Part shown: one piece after another, positions 1 through 6,610 of the stretch
How positions within the stretch are numbered: position 1 is the first letter of the stretch
Layout of the letters: every line of letters starts with the position of its first letter
Notes under the pieces: model-generated
Databases searched by the model: none
Told to the model about the DNA's origin: nothing
Seen by the model: the letters and a program-made list of their open reading frames with translations, nothing else
Origin: a virus
DNA length: 28,000 bases
IMG/VR virus record: IMGVR_UViG_3300006868_000079
Span: 1-28,000 of that record
Strand: one strand, 5' to 3'
Made by a program: the position numbers and the translations under genes

Positions 1-1
1 T

Positions 2-40
2 GACTTCATCATCGCCTCTTCGGAGGACCCCACTTCCTAA
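2..40 (+). CDS. C-terminal end of an upstream CDS (partial)
   Basis: Frame 2 is open from the left edge and ends at TAA (38-40), giving a 12-residue tail ending in SSEDPTS. It lies directly upstream of the head-tail connector genes, where tailed phages carry capsid or sometimes tail tube genes, so it is probably the end of a structural gene. Too little is present to identify it. Confidence 0.4.
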   Translation, partial: DFIIASSEDPTS

Positions 41-47
41 GTTAGAA

Positions 48-100
48 GGGGCGGGCAGAGTGCCATGGGTGTTGCTTAGCGCTCAGGCCCTGCCCGCCCC
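48..100 (+). terminator. GC-rich inverted repeat between structural genes
   Basis: An 11-base arm, GGGGCGGGCAG at 48-58, is perfectly complementary to 90-100, with a 31-base loop; AGAAG (44-48) and CTTCT further out can extend the stem past a two-base bulge. It follows the TAA at 38-40 and precedes the adaptor gene. There is no U-run, so it may be a U-less actinobacterial-type terminator, an attenuator or an RNA-processing site. The fold is seen; the role is inferred. Confidence 0.4.
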
Positions 101-127
101 AACTTCTATGTAGAGAGGCGAGACGTA

Positions 128-1267
128 ATGAGCAATCTGTGGGTAGACACTGATGACTTAGGTGTCTATGCGGATTCTGATTACGCTTACGAGGCGGTAA
201 AGACTGCTTCTTACCTCCTCTGGGCCATGTCGGGCCGCAAGTTTTCGGGGACAACCCGAGTTACGGAGCGTTACGTCTCTGCCTACGACCCCTACCTCCG
301 CTCCGGGTCTTCTCGCCTCACCTACACGCCGCAACTTATTGATGGTCAGGTTGAGAACGTTGCTTCCGGAGGCTTCGGTCGTTACTCCAATAGAGATTTC
401 CTTGGAGATGGAACGAATGCTCTAACTCGGGTTCGTCTCCGGGGTCGTAAGGTCGTCAAGATTCACGCTCTCCGTGACCAAGACGGCAACGTCATCGACC
501 CCGATACTTACTACCTTGCCGACCACTCAACGGTCTACGGCACTTCTAACGCTAGCTGGAGTGCGACAAACGTAGAGGTGACCTACACCTATGGAACACC
601 TCCACCCACAGCCGGTAAGGCTGCTGCAAGGCTTCTAGCGACCGAACTAGTCAAGCTTTACGAAGGTGACGAAGAGTGCGGTCTGCCTCAGCGTGTGACA
701 TCTGTGGTTCGCCAAGGTGTTACATATACCATTCTCGACAACCAAGACTTTGTTGATGAGTTGCGTACAGGAATGTACGCCGTTGACCTCTTCCTCAAGA
801 CAGCCAACCCAGACAAGGCTCGTGCTCGCTCCCGAGTCTTTAGCCCCGACCAGCCTCGTGCTCGTCGCATTCAGGGTGAGAGCCCCGTTTTCGAACTCAG
901 TGCCTACGACCTCTACTTCAACACCGAGGGCGGCACCAACGTCTACTACCTCAATGAGTTTGGTGGAGACTTCTTGCTCAACGATTCTGCGTGGGATGTC
1001 TACGCAGTCATCTCCAGCTACAACAACTCCAAAACTTTGACACTTGAAGGAGCTGCTGACCTAGACAGAACAGAAGAAACTATTCGACTAAGCGCAAGTT
1101 ATTCGGACCTTCTTTCTGTTCTTGGACCCCGTGACCCCGGAATCTTGGACTTGTATGCAACTCGTCCAAGTCTTGGCAATCCTGCGGTCAACGAGGTAAT
1201 CCACATGCTGACCAGCAACGTGGTTTACCAACTCGGTGACAGGGTTACACCGATTGCAATTGTGTAA
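128..1267 (+). CDS. head-tail connector / adaptor protein with extra C-terminal domain
   Basis: Likely the adaptor that docks on the portal ring at the head-tail interface. The N-terminal part (residues about 18-240) has the helical adaptor pattern: YEAVKTASYLLWAMSGRKFSG, then a beta-rich section with RVRLRGRKVVKI, then a helix TAGKAAARLLATELVKLY. Adaptors of this type usually have about 100-250 residues; this one has 379. The extra portion (from about residue 245) is beta-rich and aromatic, and I do not recognise it. The ATG at 128 follows a GAGAGGCGAG purine run. It is first in a same-strand run with the tail terminator and gp10-like genes, which supports the call. Alternative: a fused neck/minor tail protein. 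Confidence 0.6.
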   Translation: MSNLWVDTDDLGVYADSDYAYEAVKTASYLLWAMSGRKFSGTTRVTERYVSAYDPYLRSGSSRLTYTPQLIDGQVENVASGGFGRYSNRDFLGDGTNALTRVRLRGRKVVKIHALRDQDGNVIDPDTYYLADHSTVYGTSNASWSATNVEVTYTYGTPPPTAGKAAARLLATELVKLYEGDEECGLPQRVTSVVRQGVTYTILDNQDFVDELRTGMYAVDLFLKTANPDKARARSRVFSPDQPRARRIQGESPVFELSAYDLYFNTEGGTNVYYLNEFGGDFLLNDSAWDVYAVISSYNNSKTLTLEGAADLDRTEETIRLSASYSDLLSVLGPRDPGILDLYATRPSLGNPAVNEVIHMLTSNVVYQLGDRVTPIAIV

Positions 1268-1291
1268 TAAAGACGAGAGGAACTAAAAGAC

Positions 1292-1801
1292 ATGGCAACG
1301 TTCGCTGATGTATCAGGCGTAGACGATGGGGCAAAGAACCTCGCTACGTTTCTTCAGGATGTTCTAGACCGAGTTGTCAACACTTACGACTCCTACTCCA
1401 TGCCGCTTCCTTCAAAGCGGTACTGGAACCTTGCCCCGCCTGCGGTTGATTGCGAACAGCTAGTTGTCTCTCTTATTCAGATGTACATTGGCGCTCCCGG
1501 CGATGAAGCCACAGAGCCTCGCCGTTGCCACGACCCCCGTAGCGCAACACTCAACATCACGGTTTCTCGTGCCGTCCCCATTGTTGGACAGAACGGTCAG
1601 CCCCCAAGCGCAGAAAACATCGAAAAAGGCGCAACAGTCTCCGCTTACGACGCATGGATTTTGATGGAAAGCGTTCAGCAGTTTGATTCATGGGCCGGTA
1701 ATGGGGCATTTGGTTTGGGAGTTATTGCCACGGTTGATGTTGAGGGCCCAGAAGGCGGATTCCAAAACACTCGAATGACCATCACAATGGCGGTTCCGTA
1801 A
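1292..1801 (+). CDS. probable tail terminator / head-tail joining protein
   Basis: A 169-residue protein between the adaptor and the HK97 gp10-like gene. The N-terminal helix with DVLDRVVNTYDS, the sequence APPAVDCEQLVVSL, strand-rich ATLNITVSRAVPIVG, then a helix AYDAWILMESVQQF and final strands MTITMAVP resemble the alpha/beta pattern of tail terminator (gpU-like) proteins, which cap the tail tube and join it to the head. The RBS GAGAGGAAC precedes the ATG. Its stop overlaps the next start in TAATG, so the two are probably translationally coupled. Identification rests on gene order and fold pattern, not on a signature motif. A small major tail protein is the main alternative. Confidence 0.5.
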   Translation: MATFADVSGVDDGAKNLATFLQDVLDRVVNTYDSYSMPLPSKRYWNLAPPAVDCEQLVVSLIQMYIGAPGDEATEPRRCHDPRSATLNITVSRAVPIVGQNGQPPSAENIEKGATVSAYDAWILMESVQQFDSWAGNGAFGLGVIATVDVEGPEGGFQNTRMTITMAVP

Positions 1802-2187
1802 TGGGAAACGTAATTTTTTATGAACCAGCTCTAGACCGATTTCTTCGTCAACCCGGTGGAACAGTCGGGCGGTTTTTAAAGAGAAAAGGTTTGCTTGTTA
1901 AAGCAGCCGCAAAGCGTCAAGTTGGCGTGCAGACAGGGGCTTTGAGAGCCTCCATCCACATGCGTCACTTCCGTGACCCCCGGGGTCAGTATGTAAAAAT
2001 CGGGTCTTCCTTGCCCTACGCAAGGATGCACCACGAGGGGACTCGGCCTCACCTTATTAGGCCGACTAACCCGGGTGGTGTTCTGAGGTTCCAAACTAAG
2101 GGACAACTAGTGATTACACACCTAGTCCGGCACCCCGGAACTAAGCCAAATCGCTACCTTAGTGACAACCTCAGATTGATAAAATAA
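1801..2187 (+). CDS. HK97 gp10-like neck protein
   Basis: A 128-residue basic protein. It has the usual features of the HK97 gp10-like family of neck and head-tail joining proteins: an N-terminal helix RFLKRKGLLVKAAAKRQVGV, the motif TGALRASIHMRHF, a strand QYVKIGSSLPYARMHHEGTR followed by the HLIRP loop, and a C-terminal NRYLSDNLRLIK. The family closes or stabilises the connector after DNA packaging. The ATG shares its A with the upstream TAA. Together with the two genes before it, it makes a complete-looking connector module. Confidence 0.75.
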   Translation: MGNVIFYEPALDRFLRQPGGTVGRFLKRKGLLVKAAAKRQVGVQTGALRASIHMRHFRDPRGQYVKIGSSLPYARMHHEGTRPHLIRPTNPGGVLRFQTKGQLVITHLVRHPGTKPNRYLSDNLRLIK

Positions 2188-2198
2188 CAAAGAAAAAA

Positions 2199-2226
2199 TG
2201 AGCTTTTACAAACCCGTAAATGCTCA
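2199..2226 (+). promoter_or_regulatory. hairpin between the neck and tail chaperone genes
   Basis: Arms 2199-2209 and 2216-2226 pair at 10 of 11 positions (one T-T mismatch) around the loop AAACCC. It sits in the 61-base gap before the chaperone gene, just before the AAGGAAGAAAG ribosome site. No U-run follows, so this is a weak terminator or a processing/attenuation structure. The pairing is seen; the role is inferred. Confidence 0.4.
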
Positions 2227-2248
2227 ACGACACAGATAAGGAAGAAAG

Positions 2249-2605
2249 ATGACAAACCGATTCAAGGACTTCGGTGCCGGAGGAGACGGTGTTAATAAAG
2301 ACCCGCTCTCTTTCAAGCTATATGACGAAGAGTTCCACTGTCGCCCAGCTATCCAAGGAAAGGTTCTTTTGGACATGGTTTCTGGTGCAGAAGAAGGGGA
2401 GCTTGGTTCAGGTGCAGCAAAGGTCATTAATGACTTTTTCTCCACCGTCTTGCTTGATGAGAGCTACGAGCGTTTTGACACTCTTCTTCAGGACCCAGAA
2501 AAGATTGTCACGGTTGAGACCCTTGGTGAAATCACCGCATGGCTCGTGGAGGAGTACACGGGCCGCCCTACGCAGCAGCCAGAGCCTTCCTTGAGTGGGC
2601 AATAG
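2249..2605 (+). CDS. tail assembly chaperone, short form (lambda gpG-like)
   Basis: A 118-residue acidic protein just upstream of the tape measure gene, the invariant place of siphophage tail assembly chaperones. It has the family's composition: a beta-rich start (LSFKLYDEEFHCRPAIQGKVLLDM), helices around VINDFFSTVLLDESYERFDTLL, the pattern VTVETLGEITAWLVEEYTGRP, and a short disordered tail. The chaperone binds the tape measure during tail assembly and is not part of the virion. The RBS is AAGGAAGAAAG. The protein is expected in two forms, with a minority of ribosomes shifting -1 near its end into the overlapping frame described next. Confidence 0.8.
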   Translation: MTNRFKDFGAGGDGVNKDPLSFKLYDEEFHCRPAIQGKVLLDMVSGAEEGELGSGAAKVINDFFSTVLLDESYERFDTLLQDPEKIVTVETLGEITAWLVEEYTGRPTQQPEPSLSGQ

Positions 2606-3015
2606 ACCTCTGGCCTTTTGTAAACGGTAAAGCCCTTATGAGCGGACTGAGATTGATGGAAATGGAGGCAGAAGAGATGACAGATGTCTTGCACTATCTG
2701 TTTGAAGACGACCTCCTACATTCCACTCCAGAGCAAGCCGAAGCTCAGTCTCGGTCTAGGACCGTGGTCTACGAGTCCCTTTATGGGAGGGCTTACAAGT
2801 ACAAGATGAAGGGAACTTCTGGCTCTGGTAGCGGCAATTACCAGACATACGCAGACGGTTCTCATGTTCCATCTGATGGGTTCTATGGCGGTCAAGATGT
2901 GGATGAGTTTGACCCCACAGCGCAGATGGTTTCCAAACCCTACGTACCACCAACAGAGTTCAACCCCGAAAGTCCTCTGCCATTCGGTAGAGACCTAGAC
3001 GCACCGCTTAATTAA
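2539..3015 (+). CDS. tail assembly chaperone, -1 frameshift extension (lambda gpGT-like)
   Basis: This frame opens after TGA at 2527-2529 and overlaps the end of the short chaperone, so the functional product is probably a fusion beginning at 2249. A good slip point is CGC CCT ACG at 2564-2572: a tRNA-Pro on CCT (2567-2569) can re-pair with CCC (2566-2568), and reading resumes at TAC. This gives EEYTGRP joined to YAAARAFLEWA, about 255 residues in all. The extension has the typical helix EWAIDLWPFVNGKALMSG, an acidic helix, and a Gly/Ser/Pro-rich tail. No good RBS lies before the ATG at 2539, which argues against an independent start. The exact slip site is inferred. Confidence 0.7.
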   Translation: MARGGVHGPPYAAARAFLEWAIDLWPFVNGKALMSGLRLMEMEAEEMTDVLHYLFEDDLLHSTPEQAEAQSRSRTVVYESLYGRAYKYKMKGTSGSGSGNYQTYADGSHVPSDGFYGGQDVDEFDPTAQMVSKPYVPPTEFNPESPLPFGRDLDAPLN

Positions 3016-3040
3016 GACTTAGACAGGAGGTGATGGCACA

Positions 3041-6000
3041 GTGGCAGTTGTAGGTGAAGCGCATGTAATTGTTCGTGCCATCACCAACCGTGTAAAGCCG
3101 GACATTGAGCGTGCGTTCTCTGGTATTGACCGAATCGGAGAGCGTGAGGGAGCAAGAATCTCTGACGCCTTCGACCGGGGGTTGAACTCTGGCGGTGGCG
3201 GTAGGGGAAGAATCTTCGGAGGCAAGTTTGCTGATGAAGCAGAGGCCGCTCGAAGAAAGTTCCAAAGACTTGTTCAAGTTGGTTACTTCCTCGGACCAAT
3301 CATTACCGGTCTTGTTGGGGCAATCGGCTCTTTAGGTGCTGGTCTTGTAACTCTCTCTACGATTCTCAGTAGAGCGACCCCAGCGGCTATTGCTTTGGGT
3401 GGAGCCCTTGCGGCCCTAGCTCAGGGTGCTCTCACTGCTGTTCTGGCTTTTGGTGGAGTCGGGAAAGCCATTTCTGCGGGAAATAAAGCAACTGCATCTG
3501 GTGTAAACAACGCAAGAGCGCTAGAGAGGGCTCAAAAACGTCTTGCTGAGGCTATAAAAGCTAAAGAAGATTTTGAAGCTGAAATCACTGACAGAAACAT
3601 CGAGCGTCAGCGAAGACTTCAAGATGTAAATGATGCTCTTGCCGATGCGCAGATTAATCTTCAAAGAGTTGGCAGGAACTACCTGAGAGCGCAGAAGAGA
3701 AGTCTTGATGCGCAGGAAGCTGTTACAAAGGCCAGAGAAGACGCTAAAGAGGCAATTCAACAGCTTCGATTTGAACTTGAGGGCGGTGCTATTTCGGAGA
3801 AGAAAGCACGCCTTGAGTTTGAAAAGGCTCGTGACTCTCTCCAGCGTGTTCAGGACCTCCCACCAAACTCTCGTGCTCGGCAGGAGGCAGAACTTGCTTT
3901 TGCCGAAGCAGAGCTCAACTTACGCAAGGCCATTGACCGCAACCAAGACCTTAAGAAAGAAGAAGCTGCTGCCACAAAAGCAGGAGTAGAAGGCTCTAAA
4001 GCTGTCAGGGATGCTTCATACGCAGCTGCTGAAGCTAAGCAGGCAGAAGAAGACGCTCTTGTTGACCTGTCTAGAGAGCAGCGAGACTTTGAAAAGCTCA
4101 CTATTGATACTGCTAAAGCACGTAAAGAGCTTTCGTATGGAGAGTTCAAGAAGCAGATTAAGGAAGAGCGCCAAGAGCTTAAAGATGCTATTAAAGAGGC
4201 CAGAAAAGACCTAGAAGACCTAAAGAAAAATGCCGGTGGTGCTGCCTCTGCTTACCAAAAAGCCCTGCAAGAGCTGTCCCCTGAGGCCCGCAAATTTGTT
4301 GAGTTTATTGTTGAAAATAGGAAAGAGTTCCAAAAACTTCGAGATGCTGCAGCAAGAGGACTATTCCCCGGGCTAGAGGTAGCAATTCAAAAGCTTATAG
4401 ACAAACTCTTCCCCGTTCTAATCCCCCTTCTAGAGGGAACCGGCGGTGCACTAGCTAATGTTGCCAACAAGATTGCAGATGTTGTTACAGAAGAGTCAAA
4501 CCTTGAGCAGCTTGAGAGAGTTTGGAAGACCGGAGACAAGCTCATTGAGAACTTCGGCGGGGCTATTGCAAACCTTATTGACCTGTTCTTAACTCTTCTC
4601 GACGCAGGTCGTCCAGTTATCGAAGAGTTTGGTCAGTGGATTGAGGACCTAACTGGCGGCTGGGCTAAAGATGCTGAAGGAAACTTCAGCACTATTCAAA
4701 CAAGAATGGAAGAAGCCGCAACTATTGTTAAGCGGCTAGCCGGAATTTTTGGAACGCTGTTTGACGCTTTCGGGTCTATCGGAGAGTCTGTCGTAAATGG
4801 TGGAGCCCTAGACCGACTACTTACTTACTTCGAAGAAGCATCAAGCGATTTTGCCACCCTCATGGAAAACATGAATGGTGATGGCTCTCTGGGTGAATAC
4901 TTCCTCAAGGCAACAGAGAATGCCACCAAGGTTTTGGACCTCTTGGGCAACATTATTGGTGAGATTCTTAAACTTGGTGCAGGAGATGGTGTAGGAAGTT
5001 TCATTGACAGTCTCAATGAGGCAGTTGACATCTTTGGTGAGATTGGTGCAGAAATTGATGGTGCACTGCCAGCTTTCGGAGAGTTCATCGTTGAGTTTGC
5101 CAAAGTTATTAAGACATTCACTGAAAGCGGTTCTATCCAAACCTTCTTCGAGATTTTGACTGGCGGTCTAGAGGTAGTCAATAAAGTCTTTGGAAACGAG
5201 ACAGTCAAAAAAATCTTCTTGTTTGTTGCTCCTATTTTTGCTGCTACTCGTGCTTTTGCCCTATTCGGTAAGGTCGGATTCTTTGCTTTCAAGGTCTTTG
5301 CTGGTGGAATTTTATTCCCCCTGAGAGCAATGGAAAAGCTAACAACTGCTCTTCTAAAAGTCCCCGGTGCTGGCGGAAGACTTGTTGGGAAATTCAAAGC
5401 GTTTGGCAGTGCATTTAAAGGGGCAGCAGCTTCAATCCTAAAACCAATTGCAAAAGTATTGGGTAAGCTTAAGGGCTTCTTTGCAAAAATTTTGACCATT
5501 GTGGGTAAGTTCCTCCTTACCCTTGGCAGGCTCTTGATGGCTAACCCGTGGATTTTGCTTATCGTTGCTTTGATTGCCATTGTCACGTTAGTTGTTATGA
5601 ATTGGGACAAGATTAAGGAAATCGTTGGCAACGCAATGGCGTGGATTTCTGAAAAAGTCTCGGCGGTGTGGAACGCAATCGTAGAATTCTTCAAAACTGT
5701 TGGTGGAAAAATTATTGGTGCAATTGGCGACTTTGCTACGTCAGTTCTCGAATTCATCAATAAATACCACCCAATTATGGTGATATGGAGACTTATCTCT
5801 GAAAACTGGGAAGCGATTAAAACGTGGTTTGTTGAACTGCCCGGAAAAGTTTTAGATTTTATTAAAGAATTCGGGGGTAAAGTCCTAGAGTTTATTAATA
5901 AGTATCACCCGGTTATGATTTTGTGGCGTCTCATTACAGAAAACTGGGACAAGATTAAGGGCTGGTTTACTAGCCTACCCGGAAGAGTGAAGGACGCAAT

Positions 6001-6610
6001 TGTCGGCCTTTCTACCAAAGTTGCTGAATTTATTAGGAAGTACCACCCAATCCTCATTTTGTGGAACAAAGCAAAAGAGCTCTGGCCCACTGTTTATCAG
6101 TTCTTCAAGGACAAGCTTGATGCTTTGATTGGCTTCTTCCGTGGACTACCTCAAAGGTTTAAAAATGCAGCAAGCGGGTTGTGGGACTTCCTGAAAGACG
6201 GCTTTGTTGGAATCCTGAACAAGATGATTACTGCTTGGAACAACTTCAGCTTGAGACTAGAAGTTCCAAGCAACGCAGTAACAGACTTCTTCAGAATTGG
6301 TGGTAAAGGTTTCACCATCAACACCCCCGATATTCCGCCAATTAACTTGGCATCTGGTGGTGTCGTCTACCCCCGCCCCGGTGGCACGCTCGCCCGCATC
6401 GCTGAGGCAGGTCGTCCAGAGCGTGTCGAACCTCTTGATGAGAATGGTCTATCTAAGAGGGATAAAGCCCTTGTTATGGCTCTTGCTGGTGGAGGCGGAC
6501 CCGGGGGAACAACAATCAATGTCTACCCGTCTGAAGGCATGAACGAGCGTGAACTAGCCAAGAAGGTTTCCACCGAGCTCGCCTCAATGATGCGAAGGGG
6601 TGCTGCGTAA
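3041..6610 (+). CDS. tail tape measure protein
   Basis: The longest gene in the window (1189 residues), just after the tail chaperones. The tape measure sets tail length and is ejected into the cell with the DNA. Residues about 80-145 are hydrophobic and Gly/Ala-rich. Residues about 155-415 are charged, coiled-coil helices with many Lys/Glu/Ala. Residues about 833-852 form a membrane-like helix (PWILLIVALIAIVTLVVMNW). Three 46-residue repeats starting near 5750, 5888 and 6026 carry the E-F-I-x-K-Y-H-P motif. The start is GTG at 3041, 10 bases after AGGAGG; the nearby ATG at 3033 is out of frame. At about 0.15 nm per residue the predicted tail is near 180 nm. No peptidase domain was seen. Confidence 0.9.
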   Translation: MAVVGEAHVIVRAITNRVKPDIERAFSGIDRIGEREGARISDAFDRGLNSGGGGRGRIFGGKFADEAEAARRKFQRLVQVGYFLGPIITGLVGAIGSLGAGLVTLSTILSRATPAAIALGGALAALAQGALTAVLAFGGVGKAISAGNKATASGVNNARALERAQKRLAEAIKAKEDFEAEITDRNIERQRRLQDVNDALADAQINLQRVGRNYLRAQKRSLDAQEAVTKAREDAKEAIQQLRFELEGGAISEKKARLEFEKARDSLQRVQDLPPNSRARQEAELAFAEAELNLRKAIDRNQDLKKEEAAATKAGVEGSKAVRDASYAAAEAKQAEEDALVDLSREQRDFEKLTIDTAKARKELSYGEFKKQIKEERQELKDAIKEARKDLEDLKKNAGGAASAYQKALQELSPEARKFVEFIVENRKEFQKLRDAAARGLFPGLEVAIQKLIDKLFPVLIPLLEGTGGALANVANKIADVVTEESNLEQLERVWKTGDKLIENFGGAIANLIDLFLTLLDAGRPVIEEFGQWIEDLTGGWAKDAEGNFSTIQTRMEEAATIVKRLAGIFGTLFDAFGSIGESVVNGGALDRLLTYFEEASSDFATLMENMNGDGSLGEYFLKATENATKVLDLLGNIIGEILKLGAGDGVGSFIDSLNEAVDIFGEIGAEIDGALPAFGEFIVEFAKVIKTFTESGSIQTFFEILTGGLEVVNKVFGNETVKKIFLFVAPIFAATRAFALFGKVGFFAFKVFAGGILFPLRAMEKLTTALLKVPGAGGRLVGKFKAFGSAFKGAAASILKPIAKVLGKLKGFFAKILTIVGKFLLTLGRLLMANPWILLIVALIAIVTLVVMNWDKIKEIVGNAMAWISEKVSAVWNAIVEFFKTVGGKIIGAIGDFATSVLEFINKYHPIMVIWRLISENWEAIKTWFVELPGKVLDFIKEFGGKVLEFINKYHPVMILWRLITENWDKIKGWFTSLPGRVKDAIVGLSTKVAEFIRKYHPILILWNKAKELWPTVYQFFKDKLDALIGFFRGLPQRFKNAASGLWDFLKDGFVGILNKMITAWNNFSLRLEVPSNAVTDFFRIGGKGFTINTPDIPPINLASGGVVYPRPGGTLARIAEAGRPERVEPLDENGLSKRDKALVMALAGGGGPGGTTINVYPSEGMNERELAKKVSTELASMMRRGAA
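5750..6163 (+). repeat. three 46-codon repeats in the tape measure gene
   Basis: Copies begin at 5750, 5888 and 6026, exactly 138 bases apart. Each starts with E-F-I-(N/R)-K-Y-H-P-(I/V)-(M/L)-(V/I)-(I/L)-W and continues with a W/F-rich amphipathic stretch (for example ENWDKIKGWFTSLPGRV). The DNA has diverged, so it is an old protein-level repeat. Confidence 0.8.

Noticed and set aside
2198-2239. 13-codon ORF (MSFYKPVNAQRHR) before the tail chaperone
   Set aside because: Its bases are explained by the hairpin and it has no ribosome site of its own; too short to support.
4825-5760. 311-codon minus-strand ORF opposite the tape measure
   Set aside because: Low-complexity shadow of an unambiguous tape measure gene.
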